A stretch of DNA of 41,307 nt from Actinomycetota bacterium. GTDB taxonomy: Bacteria > Actinomycetota > Coriobacteriia > Anaerosomatales > UBA3086. The DNA lies in contig JAQIBK010000043.1 in NCBI GenBank assembly GCA_027859125.1, positions 1 through 41,307 on the forward strand, given 5' to 3'. Both the position numbers and the translations under genes were made by a program. Position 1 is the first letter of the stretch. The number at the start of each line of letters is the position of its first letter. Below the pieces are notes generated by a model, which had not been told where the DNA came from, made no database searches, and saw only the letters and a list, made by a program, of their open reading frames with translations. Of the stretch, positions 18,210 through 26,580 are shown in pieces.

Positions 18210-18913
18210 ACCTCACCCAGGTACGTCTTGCGCACCAGTTCGTTGGCGAGAAGCTCCTTGCCCGGACCCTCGAGCACTACCTTGCCCGTCTCCAGAACGT
18301 AGCCGCGGTTCGCGATCGACAGTGCCATGTGAGCGTTCTGCTCGACCAGCAGGATCGTCATGCCCTCCTTGTTCAAGCGCACGATGGTCTCAAAAATGGT
18401 ATCGACGATGACCGGCGCAAGACCCATCGAAGGCTCATCGAGCATGAGCAACAGGGGCTTGGCCATCATGGCACGGGCCATCGCAAGCATCTGCTGCTCG
18501 CCACCGGACAGCGTGCCACCCTTCTGGTTCTTACGTTCACGCAGGCGCGGGAACAGCTCGAAGGCGCGTTCGATATCGGCTGCGATCTCCGCCTTGTCGT
18601 TGCGCAGGAACGCACCCATATCCAGGTTCTCCTGCACTGACATCTGCGGGAAGATGTGACGACCCTCGGGCACCTGGATGATTCGCTTGGCCGTCACCTC
18701 ATGAGACAGCATGCCGCTGACAGTCTCACCTAGGAACTGCACGTCACCCTCAGTAGGATGCAACTGTCCCGAGATCGTCTTCAGGGTGGTCGACTTGCCC
18801 GCTCCATTCGCACCGATCAACGTGACGATCTCGCCCTCGTTCACCTCGACCGAGATGCCTTTGAGAGCCTCGATCTTGCCGTAGAATGTGTGGATGTTGT
18901 TTACCTTGAGCAC
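18206..18913 (-). CDS. livF: Branched-chain amino acid-type ABC transporter ATPase LivF
   Basis: 235-aa ATPase of the hydrophobic amino acid transporter family. Walker A GANGAGKST, signature LSGGEQQMLAMARAMM, and DEPSMGLAP as is typical of LivF, with VPEGRHIFPQMSVQENL (also diagnostic). Pairs with LivG as an asymmetric ATPase dimer. GTG start with AGGAGG about nine bases upstream, 12 bases after livG. Last gene of the leftward liv operon; it overlaps the convergent amidohydrolase by four bases, leaving no room for a terminator between them. The substrate may be Leu/Ile/Val, another amino acid or a related compound. Confidence 0.93.
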   Translation of the reverse strand: MLKVNNIHTFYGKIEALKGISVEVNEGEIVTLIGANGAGKSTTLKTISGQLHPTEGDVQFLGETVSGMLSHEVTAKRIIQVPEGRHIFPQMSVQENLDMGAFLRNDKAEIAADIERAFELFPRLRERKNQKGGTLSGGEQQMLAMARAMMAKPLLLMLDEPSMGLAPVIVDTIFETIVRLNKEGMTILLVEQNAHMALSIANRGYVLETGKVVLEGPGKELLANELVRKTYLGEV

Positions 18914-18925
18914 GTGGTGGCCCTC

Positions 18926-19708
18926 CTAGCTCTGAGCCAAGAGCGCTTCGGCACCAGAGCCGAGATACGCCTCGATGACCTTGGGGTTCTTCTGGATCTC
19001 CTCGGGCAAGCCCTCGGCGATCTTCTCACCGAAGTCCAGCACGATGACACGGTCCGCGATACCCATCACGACCTTCATGTCGTGCTCGATCAGTAGAACA
19101 GTGACGCCCACATCGCGGATCTTGCCGATCAGATCGGTAAGACCGCCCGTCTCCTGCGGGTTCATCCCCGCAGCCGGCTCGTCGAGCAAGATGAGCTTGG
19201 GTTCGGTGGCGAGTGCACGCGCGATCTCGAGCTTGCGCTGGCTGCCATACGGCAGGTTCATAGCCAGTTCGTTGGCCACATTCTCCAGGCCAACGAAACG
19301 CAGCCATTTGCGAGCCTCATCCTCAGTGTGCTGCTCCTCACGCTTGAATGCCGGCGTGCGAAGCACGGCCTGAAGTGGCGTGACATGGGTGCGCACATGG
19401 CGACCCACCATGACGTTCTCAAGAGCGGTCATGTTGGAGAACAGTCGGATGTTCTGGAACGTACGAGCTACACCCATCGCGCAGATGCGGTGCGCCTTCT
19501 TGCCCGTGAGCGACTTGCCGTTGAACAACAGCGAGCCGCTCGTGGGCTGGTAGATGCCTGTCAGCAGGTTGAACATCGTCGTCTTGCCAGCACCGTTCGG
19601 GCCGATAAGAGCCACGATCTCCCCGTCGTCGAGAGAGAACTCGACCTCGGAGAGAGCCTTCAGGCCACCGAACTGCATCGTGATGTTGTTGATCTCAAGC
19701 ATTGCCAT
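18926..19708 (-). CDS. livG: Branched-chain amino acid-type ABC transporter ATPase LivG
   Basis: 260-aa ATPase partner of LivF. Walker A GPNGAGKTT, then LLTGIYQPTSGSLLFNGK, RTFQNIRLFSNMTALENVMVG (the LivG hallmark), the signature region PYGSQRKLEIARALA in which LSGG is replaced by LPYG as usual for LivG, and DEPAAGMNPQE. ATG start eight bases after AAAGGAGG. It follows livM by 20 bases in transcription order and is followed by livF. Confidence 0.94.
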   Translation of the reverse strand: MAMLEINNITMQFGGLKALSEVEFSLDDGEIVALIGPNGAGKTTMFNLLTGIYQPTSGSLLFNGKSLTGKKAHRICAMGVARTFQNIRLFSNMTALENVMVGRHVRTHVTPLQAVLRTPAFKREEQHTEDEARKWLRFVGLENVANELAMNLPYGSQRKLEIARALATEPKLILLDEPAAGMNPQETGGLTDLIGKIRDVGVTVLLIEHDMKVVMGIADRVIVLDFGEKIAEGLPEEIQKNPKVIEAYLGSGAEALLAQS

Positions 19709-19728
19709 TACAGTTCCTCCTTTCGGCC

Positions 19729-20943
19729 CTACAGGTCGTGGTTCGGGGTATTGGTGTTGTGCTCGGCTTCCCAGATCTGCTGGTCCTCGTGCTCTTTGAT
19801 CGACTCATCGATCGGGTGCAGCTCTCGCGCCCGCCGTTTGGACGGCAGGATACCCTGGGGTCTCAGTGCCATCATGACGACCATCAATCCACCAAAGATC
19901 AGGAAGCGATAGTCACCCAGCAGAGACGCCTGCTCCGGCGTGATGAAGCCCGAGAAGATATCGAGCGTCGCGAGCCAGCGAATGATCTCGGGGAGACCCG
20001 CGATGATCACGGCACCGAGCACCGCACCTCGGATCGAACCCATGCCACCAAGAACGATCATGCAACAGATGAGCACCGACTCCATGAAGTTGAAGGACTC
20101 AGGGCTGATGAATCCGATCCAGTACGCGTAAGTGACACCTGCGATGCCGCCCCACATAGCGCCGAGCGAGAACGCCCAGAGCTTGGTCTTGGTGATGCTG
20201 ATGCCGACGGACGCTGCTGCTACCTCGTCCTCTCTCATCGCGACCCATGAGCGACCCAAACGGGAGTCATCCAGTCGCCTGATCACAAAGACGGCAAAGA
20301 GGCACAGCAACACGATCAAGTAGTACCAGAAGAGGTTCTTGGTGAAGACGAAGTCGCCCATCGAGAAGGTGTCGATCGCCCACTGCTGGCCCGCTGCTGC
20401 GGGAATGCTCTCGCCGACGCGGGGCAGACCAGCTGCTCCACCCGTCAGCTTGGAGTAGTTGGTCAGGAAGATCCTGACGATCTCACCGAAACCGAGGGTG
20501 ACGATCGCCAAGTAGTCGCCCCGAAGCCTGAGAACCGGTGTGCCCAGCGCAAGACCCGTGATCGCGCCAGCCAGAGCGGCAACGGGCAACATGAGCCAGA
20601 ACGTGAAGCCGTCAGCCTTGTCGCCAAGGAAGCTCAGACTGCGCAGCCAGTCCTGGACCACGAACCCGAACAGAACACCCGCGTACGCCCCCATTCCATA
20701 GAAGGCCACGTACCCAAGGTCGAGCAGTCCAGCGTACCCGACAACGATGTTGAGGCCGAGCGAGAGCAGAACGTATATACCGATGACGCCCGCGATGCGA
20801 ACCATGAACATGTTGCCCACAGACTGGAAGTAGATCGGCAGACCTACCACGACCAGCGCGAGCAGCACGTAGCTCACGATCCTCTTTGTCGTCCACTTGC
20901 CTGTGTCCAGCTCCGTGCGGAGCTCCATCTTGCTTCCGCCCAT
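19729..20943 (-). CDS. livM: Branched-chain amino acid-type ABC transporter permease LivM
   Basis: 404-aa membrane permease with about nine to ten hydrophobic segments. LSLGLNIVVGYAGLLDLGYVAFYGMGAYAG is the family signature, followed by TLGFGEIVRIFLTN and the ATPase contact region SRLGRSWVAMREDEVAAASVGI. The last 40 residues form an unusual hydrophilic tail rich in Glu, His, Asp and Asn, probably cytoplasmic. Starts three bases after the livH stop; ribosome site GGAGAAGG is within the livH end. An internal ATG at residue 6 is an alternative start. Confidence 0.92.
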   Translation of the reverse strand: MGGSKMELRTELDTGKWTTKRIVSYVLLALVVVGLPIYFQSVGNMFMVRIAGVIGIYVLLSLGLNIVVGYAGLLDLGYVAFYGMGAYAGVLFGFVVQDWLRSLSFLGDKADGFTFWLMLPVAALAGAITGLALGTPVLRLRGDYLAIVTLGFGEIVRIFLTNYSKLTGGAAGLPRVGESIPAAAGQQWAIDTFSMGDFVFTKNLFWYYLIVLLCLFAVFVIRRLDDSRLGRSWVAMREDEVAAASVGISITKTKLWAFSLGAMWGGIAGVTYAYWIGFISPESFNFMESVLICCMIVLGGMGSIRGAVLGAVIIAGLPEIIRWLATLDIFSGFITPEQASLLGDYRFLIFGGLMVVMMALRPQGILPSKRRARELHPIDESIKEHEDQQIWEAEHNTNTPNHDL

Positions 20944-20946
20944 GAG

Positions 20947-21864
20947 CTACACCTTCTCCACAACGGACTCGCCCAGAAGACCACCGGGCTTGAATACCAG
21001 GACAAGGATCAGGATCGCGAAAGCGATGACGTCTTTGTAGCCCGTGCTGATGAAGCCAGCAGCGAGCGCCTCGATCATCCCCAACGTGAATCCGCCCAAC
21101 ATCGCGCCGCGCAGGTTTCCGATACCGCCGATGACGGCCGCGGTGAACGACTTGATGCCGGGAATGAAGCCCATGTTGTACTTGATGCTGCCGTAGTACA
21201 TTCCTGAGAAGATACCGGCGGCACCACCCAGTGCAGGGCCGATGAAGAACGTCAGCGCGATGATGTAGTTGATGTTGACGCCCATGAGCCCGGCGGCTTC
21301 ACGGTCCTGCGAGACAGCTCGCATGGCCTTGCCGACCCGGGTCTTGGAAACGAAGGTGTCGAGCACCAGTAGAAGAAGGATCGTCGTACCGACGATCAGA
21401 ATCTGCATGCTTGATACGTTGACCCCTGCAATGTCGTCCTGCCTGATCTCAAAGAGGATCGGGAACGGGATCGAACGCGATGATATCCACAGCAAAGCGG
21501 CATTCTGAAGGAATAGAGAAACCCCGATAGCCGAGATGAGCGGAGCGAGCCGAGGCGCATTGCGCAAAGGCCGATAAGCGAAACGCTCCGTCAGCATTCC
21601 GAGCAGACCGGTCACGATCATGCCCGCCAGGAATGCGAGAACATACAGTAGTAGGAGACCGACATTGCTAGAGGTGAAGAAGTCGATCTTGCTCAAGCCA
21701 ATGAGTGTGAAATAGCCGACGTACGCGCCGGTCATGAACATCTCACTGTGTGCAAAGTTGATCAGCAGCAGGATGCCGTAGACGAGCGTATAGCCAAGAG
21801 CAATAAGGGCGTACAATCCCCCCAACGTGATTCCGTTGACCATCTGCTGGCCGATAATCTCCAT
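20947..21864 (-). CDS. livH: Branched-chain amino acid-type ABC transporter permease LivH
   Basis: Permease partner of LivM, about 305 aa and eight membrane segments. The opening QQMVNGITLGGLYALIALGYTLVYG and LINFAHSEMFMTGAY are classic LivH. KAMRAVSQDREAAGLMGVNI is the ATPase contact loop, and KSFTAAVIGGIGNLRGAMLGG follows. The track start at 21885 has a poor ribosome site; I prefer the ATG at 21864 (MEIIGQQ), with GGAG about 11 bases upstream, although the spacing is long. The 189-base gap to the binding-protein gene contains a strong hairpin. Confidence 0.9.
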   Translation of the reverse strand: MEIIGQQMVNGITLGGLYALIALGYTLVYGILLLINFAHSEMFMTGAYVGYFTLIGLSKIDFFTSSNVGLLLLYVLAFLAGMIVTGLLGMLTERFAYRPLRNAPRLAPLISAIGVSLFLQNAALLWISSRSIPFPILFEIRQDDIAGVNVSSMQILIVGTTILLLLVLDTFVSKTRVGKAMRAVSQDREAAGLMGVNINYIIALTFFIGPALGGAAGIFSGMYYGSIKYNMGFIPGIKSFTAAVIGGIGNLRGAMLGGFTLGMIEALAAGFISTGYKDVIAFAILILVLVFKPGGLLGESVVEKV

Positions 21865-21959
21865 AGACACGAGAGCTCCATCCATTACCAGTACGGTCTG
21901 TCCGAGCCACGGATCCGCAGTGCTCAGACAGACGGGGGTTGCTACAACCGATCACACAC

Positions 21960-22010
21960 CCACAACAATCCGGACGGGGGACTGTCTTGCATCTCCTCCC
22001 CCGTCCGGAT
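21960..22010 (-). terminator. Strong hairpin between livJ and livH: attenuating terminator or mRNA stabiliser
   Basis: The arms ATCCGGACGGGGGA (21968-21981) and TCCCCCGTCCGGAT (21997-22010) are perfect 14-base complements around a 15-base loop. On the minus strand the stem is followed by TTGTTGTG, a poor but real U-rich stretch. Such elements after a binding-protein gene commonly let that gene be expressed above its permease and ATPase genes. Partial termination and 3'-end protection are both possible. Confidence 0.7.
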
Positions 22011-22053
22011 CGATTTCAATAATGTGGGTTAGCTACCGGCTACCCTGCGTCAA

Positions 22054-23244
22054 TTACTTGACGGGTACCCAGGCACCACCTTCGACGACGTACGGAGTGA
22101 TGGCCTTGTTCAGCGTGTCACCCTTCTCGTCGAAGGAGACCGCGCCAGTGACACCGGCGTAGTCGGTTGCGGCAACGGCCTCGATGATGGCCTGCTTGCC
22201 AGCAACGGACGTCAGCTCGTCGGCGCCCATATCGGCGGCAACGGCCTTGATGGCCTCGATGATGACCATGGCGGCATCGTAGGCATACGTGTCATACGCC
22301 TCGATGGTCTCGCCGGGGTAGGCCGCCTCGAAGGAAGCGATGAAGTCCTGACCCTTGGGCTGCTCGTTCAGGGGCAGACCAACGGAGGTGGAGTAGTCAC
22401 CCTCGTCGCCACCGATCTCAATGAACTGCTGCGTGTAGAGACCGTCGCCACCCATGATCGGGGCGGTCATGCCGGCCTCTTTGGCCTGACGGGAAACCAG
22501 ACCGGCCTCGGTGTACATACCACCGAAGTAGATCATGTCAGGGTTGAGAGCTTCCATCTTGGTGACGAGTGCCTTGAAGTCCTGGTCCTTGAGCTGGATC
22601 TTCTCGGAAAGGAGAATCTCGCCGCCCTCGGCCTCGAACTGCTTGGCGAACTCAGCGGCCAGACCCTCACCGTATGGGGTGGAGTCGTCAAGCACGACGG
22701 CAGTCATGGCGCCGAGCTCGTTGTAGGCGAAGGTGCCCGCATACGAACCCTGGACCGTGTCGATGGTGCAAACACGGAAGACGTTCTTGAAGCCCTGCTC
22801 GGTGAGCTGGGGATTCGTGGACGCCGGAGAGACCTGCACTATGCCAGCCTCGTTGTACACAGCAGACGTGGGAATCGAGACACCCGAGTTCAGGTGAGCC
22901 ACGACACCGACGACCTCGCTATCGGAGATCATCTGGTTGGCAGCATTGACGCCCGTCTTGGGGTCAGCAGCATCGTCAACCGCGAACGCGCTGAGGTCGA
23001 TGCCGAGATCGGCAAGCTCATCAGCCGAATCGGAGATCGCCAGAAGTGCGCCGTTCTTGATACCAAGGCCGAGTGCCGCAACGTCACCGGTGAACGGAGA
23101 GCTGACACCGATCTTGATCTCGACCAGATCACTGGTGCTGGCGGAATCGCCAGAGTCAGCATCTTCGCTACCGCAACCGGTAACGACCATCGCCAGAAGA
23201 ACAAGTACGGCGATGAGGGTGAAGAGTCTCTTGCTCTTTACCAC
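22054..23244 (-). CDS. livJ: Branched-chain amino acid-type ABC transporter substrate-binding lipoprotein
   Basis: Type I periplasmic-binding-fold receptor, about 396 aa. The lipoprotein signal peptide ends in VVTGC, then a Ser/Asp/Glu-rich linker, IKIGVSSPFTGDVAALGLGI, a VVAHLNSGVSIPTSAVYNEAG ligand-binding region and VLDDSTPYGEGLAAEFAKQF. The track starts at ATG 23250, but GGGAGG directly abuts that codon. The GTG two codons later (23244) has ideal seven-base spacing, so I choose it; the change is only two residues. It heads the liv operon and is separated from livH by the 14-bp hairpin. Ligand class is amino acid-like; exact ligand not readable. Confidence 0.91.
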   Translation of the reverse strand: MVKSKRLFTLIAVLVLLAMVVTGCGSEDADSGDSASTSDLVEIKIGVSSPFTGDVAALGLGIKNGALLAISDSADELADLGIDLSAFAVDDAADPKTGVNAANQMISDSEVVGVVAHLNSGVSIPTSAVYNEAGIVQVSPASTNPQLTEQGFKNVFRVCTIDTVQGSYAGTFAYNELGAMTAVVLDDSTPYGEGLAAEFAKQFEAEGGEILLSEKIQLKDQDFKALVTKMEALNPDMIYFGGMYTEAGLVSRQAKEAGMTAPIMGGDGLYTQQFIEIGGDEGDYSTSVGLPLNEQPKGQDFIASFEAAYPGETIEAYDTYAYDAAMVIIEAIKAVAADMGADELTSVAGKQAIIEAVAATDYAGVTGAVSFDEKGDTLNKAITPYVVEGGAWVPVK

Positions 23245-23263
23245 AGTCATACCTCCCTATAGT

Positions 23264-23291
23264 TTTCTAGCTTCCCAGCTTCCCTTTGCAA
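23264..23291 (-). promoter_or_regulatory. Candidate livJ promoter with a tandem 8-bp repeat in the spacer
   Basis: On the minus strand TTGCAA (23286-23291) and TAGAAA (23264-23269) are 16 bases apart, just before the livJ ribosome site. Between them AGCTTCCC occurs twice in tandem (23269-23284, plus-strand reading), a possible regulator site. Pattern-based only. Confidence 0.4.
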
Positions 23292-23404
23292 GCCAAAGCA
23301 TGGAACGCTCCGCAGATATCTCAAAGGACAATCCTGTGAGACCGTGGGAGTCTATCAGAATCAAACCATGCACAACAAGCAGGATCATCACAGTGGGAAC
23401 GCAT

Positions 23405-23436
23405 AGAAAAAAGTGCATGACGACCCCTCATGCACT
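23405..23436 (-). terminator. Rho-independent terminator of the cysK-rrf2 operon
   Basis: Minus-strand AGTGCATGA, a seven-base loop, then TCATGCACT (a perfect 9-bp stem) followed immediately by a run of six T. It lies about 30 bases after the Rrf2 stop. Confidence 0.88.
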
Positions 23437-23466
23437 CCCGAAACTTAATGGCCATTCATTATTCAT

Positions 23467-23883
23467 CTAGATGAAATACATATGTTGCTCACGACGCTCT
23501 ATCTCGTCCTGAATATGTGCGAGATCGGCCACAGTCACAGCTGCCATGACCCCCTTGAGCGTGTCAGCAACTTCTGTCCACATCAGGGACACGGCATCAT
23601 GCATATCGCTCCGCCGATCGAGGACGGTGCCCTCAAGCTCAAGCGCCACATCCGCGACGTTGATCTCGTCGGCCGATCGCGAGAGCCGACATCCGCCTGC
23701 GGGACCCCTTCTGCACTCGATCAACCCCTTGCGCGACAGTTCCGTGATCTGCTGCTCCAGGAACCTTCTCGGCAGACTGAGTCGGAGGGATAATCCCGCC
23801 ACAGACAGGCGCTCTCCGGAATCCAGACGTGCGAGTTCGACCAATGCACGGAGCGCGTGGTCCAACCTCTTTGTGACTCGCAT
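23467..23883 (-). CDS. Rrf2-family transcriptional regulator, CymR-like candidate
   Basis: 138-aa winged helix-turn-helix regulator. The N-terminus RLDHALRALVELARL and the recognition region LSLPRRFLEQQITELSRKGL are typical Rrf2, followed by the wing RGPAGGCRLSRSADEI. Cysteines are only C57 and C65, on the helix-wing hairpin; the IscR/NsrR-type three-cysteine cluster loop is absent, so an Fe-S cluster is unlikely, although thiol sensing by this pair is possible. I place the start at ATG 23883 (track ORF residue 7), nine bases after GGAGGG and overlapping the cysK stop by one base (TGATG). Coupling to cysK suggests control of cysteine or sulfur metabolism. Confidence 0.87.
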   Translation of the reverse strand: MRVTKRLDHALRALVELARLDSGERLSVAGLSLRLSLPRRFLEQQITELSRKGLIECRRGPAGGCRLSRSADEINVADVALELEGTVLDRRSDMHDAVSLMWTEVADTLKGVMAAVTVADLAHIQDEIERREQHMYFI

Positions 23884-24833
23884 CAGGCCAGACCCTCCCA
23901 CAGAGCCGTGGTGAGGTAGCGTTCGCCGGTCGATGGCGCCACGGTGACGACAGTCCCTCCCTGCATGCCCTCCTCGGCGGCAAGGCGGAGCGCGGCAACA
24001 ACGTTGGCGCCGCTGGAGATTCCGGCCATGATGCCCTCCTCGGCGGCAAGGCGGCGTGCCATCACGATGGCATCCTCGCCTTTGACGGTGTAGACGTCAT
24101 CGAGCACATCGAGGTCCAGCGTGTCAGGAATGAAGTTGGCGCCGATACCCTGAATGATGTGTGGACCCGGCGTGAGCGTCTCACCGGCGATCCGCTGAGA
24201 GATGATAGCCGACTCTGCCGGCTCAGCAGCGACGATACGCGTTGCTCCGTCCTTCTCCTTGAGGTACCTGCCCACACCGGAGACAGTCCCTCCAGTACCC
24301 ACGCCAGCAACGAACGCCGTGGGCACCCCACCCATGGCTTGAACGATCTCAGGCCCGGTCGTGCGGTAGTGCGCCAGGGGGTTGGCGGGATTCGTGAACT
24401 GTCCGGGCATGAACGCGCCTGGGATGGAGTCCAGTAGTTCCAGGGAACGATCGACCGAGCCCCGCATGCCCAGTCCGCCAGGAGTGAGTATGAGCTCGGC
24501 ACCGTATGCGGCGAGAAGTCGTCGTCGTTCGACCGACATGCTGTCGGGCATCGTCAGGATGACACGGTAGCCGCGCGACGCGCCGATCATCGCCAGCGCG
24601 ATGCCTGTGTTCCCTGAAGTCGGCTCGACCAGCACTGTCCTGCCGGGCTCGATCAAGCCCCGCGCTTCGGCATCATCGATCATGGAGAGCGCGATACGGT
24701 CCTTCACAGCGCCACCGGGGTTTCGGGATTCAAGTTTGATGTACACCGTGACGCCGCCATCGACCGATATATGCGACAACCGCACCATAGGAGTGGCACC
24801 GATCGTTTCGACTACAGTTGGGCTGATCTCCAT
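23883..24833 (-). CDS. cysK: Cysteine synthase (O-acetylserine sulfhydrylase)
   Basis: PLP enzyme that makes cysteine from O-acetylserine and sulfide. The internal aldimine lysine is K44 in NPGGAVKDR. The substrate-binding PTSGNTGIALAM, the phosphate-cup GVGTGGTVSGVGRYLKEK and AGISSGANVVAALRLA all match CysK. 316 aa from the ATG at 24833; the track ORF has 24 extra N-terminal residues with no homology. The ribosome site before 24833 is weak. The stop overlaps the start of the Rrf2 gene. CysM or cystathionine beta-synthase-like specificity is possible, but the length and motifs favour CysK. Confidence 0.94.
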   Translation of the reverse strand: MEISPTVVETIGATPMVRLSHISVDGGVTVYIKLESRNPGGAVKDRIALSMIDDAEARGLIEPGRTVLVEPTSGNTGIALAMIGASRGYRVILTMPDSMSVERRRLLAAYGAELILTPGGLGMRGSVDRSLELLDSIPGAFMPGQFTNPANPLAHYRTTGPEIVQAMGGVPTAFVAGVGTGGTVSGVGRYLKEKDGATRIVAAEPAESAIISQRIAGETLTPGPHIIQGIGANFIPDTLDLDVLDDVYTVKGEDAIVMARRLAAEEGIMAGISSGANVVAALRLAAEEGMQGGTVVTVAPSTGERYLTTALWEGLA

Positions 24834-24876
24834 GCGTGCACCAATCCAATCAACTATAAACACATAGGCATTACGT

Positions 24877-24905
24877 ACTATATGACACAACAGGGCGCAA
24901 ACCAA
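24877..24905 (-). promoter_or_regulatory. Candidate cysK promoter
   Basis: Minus-strand TTGGTT (24900-24905) and TATAGT (24877-24882) with a 17-base spacer, about 45 bases upstream of the cysK start. The surrounding A+T-rich stretch contrasts with the G+C-rich genes. Confidence 0.45.
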
Positions 24906-24977
24906 ACAGTGTGGTCCCTGGAGAGCGCCAATCGGTCACAATCAGAGTCACACGGATGATTTCCATGAGATTCTCGG

Positions 24978-25006
24978 TTGGGCGATATGAGATATGGATA
25001 TATATA
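24978..25006 (+). promoter_or_regulatory. Candidate promoter of the nfeD-stomatin pair
   Basis: TTGGGC (24978-24983) and TATATA (25001-25006) with a 17-base spacer, 37 bases before the NfeD start, which itself has AAGGAGG six bases upstream. Divergent from the cysK promoter. Confidence 0.5.
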
Positions 25007-25042
25007 GAAATCTAGTGTCCGTTTCTGGGCAAGGAGGCAAGC

Positions 25043-25480
25043 ATGGTCAATATCTGGTTCTGGGTTTGGGTAGCACTTGCAGCGATTCTGTTCACAGCAG
25101 AGATCTTCACGGCAGGTTTTTTCATGCTGCCTTTTGGAATTGGCGCAGCCGCTGCAGCGCTGCTGGAGTTCCTGGGAATGGGTGTGGGCTGGCAATGGGC
25201 CGTCTTCATAGTGGTCTCCGCCATCAGCCTGGTGTTCTTCAGACGGTTCTCAGACAGCGTGACTCATGAGCCTCCGGTCAAGATGGGGGCCGATCGCCTG
25301 ATCGGGATGTCCGGAATCGTGGTGGAGGATCTGACACCCCACAGTTCGAAGGGCGCAATCAGAGTGGATCACGAGGAATGGCGTGCTGAGACCTCTGATT
25401 CGGCCTCTGCGCCTGTAGGCACCGTGGTGATCGTGAAAGCCGTGGAGGGCACGCATCTAGTGGTGGATCCTAAGAAGTAG
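25043..25480 (+). CDS. NfeD-family membrane protein (short form)
   Basis: 145 aa. Two to three N-terminal membrane segments ([32 protein letters not shown] and [17 protein letters not shown]), then a soluble OB-fold domain ([30 protein letters not shown], ending [17 protein letters not shown]). This is the short NfeD type without the ClpP-like protease domain. NfeD proteins are encoded next to stomatin/SPFH proteins, as here (62 bases upstream), and probably form membrane microdomain complexes. Exact function unproven. AAGGAGG supports the ATG. Confidence 0.9.
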   Translation: MVNIWFWVWVALAAILFTAEIFTAGFFMLPFGIGAAAAALLEFLGMGVGWQWAVFIVVSAISLVFFRRFSDSVTHEPPVKMGADRLIGMSGIVVEDLTPHSSKGAIRVDHEEWRAETSDSASAPVGTVVIVKAVEGTHLVVDPKK

Positions 25481-25542
25481 AAAGGCAGCGGCGTAGTGGC
25501 TCGAGTCGCGAGTCAGATCGTCGCCGAGATGGGAGGAAAGAG

Positions 25543-26499
25543 ATGGCAGAGGGAATCGGAGCGGTGTTTTTCGGCATCATCCTGATCGGAGTGCTGTTCG
25601 TATACGCGATCGCGGCGATACGGATCGTGCGCCCATACGAAAAGGGAATCATTGAGCGGCTGGGCAAGTACCAGCGCACGTACGAGTCGGGTCTGCACCT
25701 GATCATCCCGTTCGTTGACAAGCTCTCCAAGGTGGACATGCGCGAGAACGTCGTGGATGTTCCGCCGCAGGAGGTAATCACCAAGGACAACGTCGTGGTC
25801 ACCGTCGACGCCGTCGTGTACTACGAGGCGACCGATCCTGTGAAGCTCATGTACAACGTGGCCAACTTCTACATGGCCGCCACCAAGCTGGCACAGACGA
25901 ACCTGCGAAACGTCATTGGCGAGATGCAGCTCGACGAGTCCCTGACGTCGCGCGAGAAGATCAACGCCGCACTGCGGCAGATCCTCGACGACGCCACCGA
26001 CAAGTGGGGCGTGCGAGTCGTTCGAGTGGAACTGCAGCGCATTGAACCGCCGGTCGATGTGACCGAGGCCATGCACCGCCAAATGAAGGCCGAACGCACG
26101 AAGCGTGCGGACATCCTCGAAGCCGAGGGTGACAGGCAGGCGGCGATCACGCGCGCAGAAGGCTCGAAGCAGTCAGCGATCCTGGAGTCCGAAGGCCAGG
26201 CCGAAGCGATCAAGCGGGTCGCCGAAGCGCAGAAGTTCCAGAGGCTGACGGTGGCCGAGGGAGAAGCGCTCGCAATCTCATCGGTCTACAAAGCGATCCA
26301 TGAAGGTGGTCCGACCAACGATCTGATCGCCATCAAGTATCTGGAGTCTCTTGAGGCGATCGCCCAGGGACCTGCGAACAAGGTGTTCCTCCCAATGGAG
26401 GTCGCTGGGATCATGGGAAGCATCGGCGGGATCGCCGAGCTGTTCAAGAACGACGCGGTACGCCCAACGTCTCCCACTCCCCCTCCGCCTGTGCGGTAG
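25543..26499 (+). CDS. SPFH/stomatin-like membrane protein (slipin/QmcA type)
   Basis: 318 aa. One N-terminal membrane segment (residues about 6-28), then the SPFH domain starting [33 protein letters not shown], including [25 protein letters not shown] long helical, Ala/Glu-rich coiled-coil region follows (about 180-240, [20 protein letters not shown]). A short Pro-rich tail ends the protein. It forms oligomeric membrane scaffolds; partner is the upstream NfeD. GGGAGG upstream of the ATG. Followed by a hairpin terminator shared with the convergent mogA. Confidence 0.92.
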   Translation: MAEGIGAVFFGIILIGVLFVYAIAAIRIVRPYEKGIIERLGKYQRTYESGLHLIIPFVDKLSKVDMRENVVDVPPQEVITKDNVVVTVDAVVYYEATDPVKLMYNVANFYMAATKLAQTNLRNVIGEMQLDESLTSREKINAALRQILDDATDKWGVRVVRVELQRIEPPVDVTEAMHRQMKAERTKRADILEAEGDRQAAITRAEGSKQSAILESEGQAEAIKRVAEAQKFQRLTVAEGEALAISSVYKAIHEGGPTNDLIAIKYLESLEAIAQGPANKVFLPMEVAGIMGSIGGIAELFKNDAVRPTSPTPPPPVR

Positions 26500-26525
26500 A
26501 GGGAGTCATGAACTGCACGAACAGA

Positions 26526-26558
26526 AAGGAGCGTCGCAAAGCGGCGCTCCTTCTCTTT
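26526..26558 (+). terminator. Hairpin terminator between convergent SPFH and mogA genes, probably bidirectional
   Basis: AAGGAGCGTCGC (26526-26537), loop AAA, GCGGCGCTCCTT (26541-26552): a 12-bp stem with one G-T pair, followed on the plus strand by TCTCTTT. On the minus strand the stem is followed by TCTG only, so termination is likely better for the plus-strand gene. Confidence 0.75.
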
Positions 26559-26580
26559 GCCATCACTTGTTCACAGAAAC

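Noticed and set aside
23462-23475. 14-bp perfect palindrome TTCATCTAGATGAA at the Rrf2 stop codon
   Set aside because: Two or three such palindromes are expected by chance in 41 kb, it overlaps coding sequence, and a proper terminator lies just downstream.
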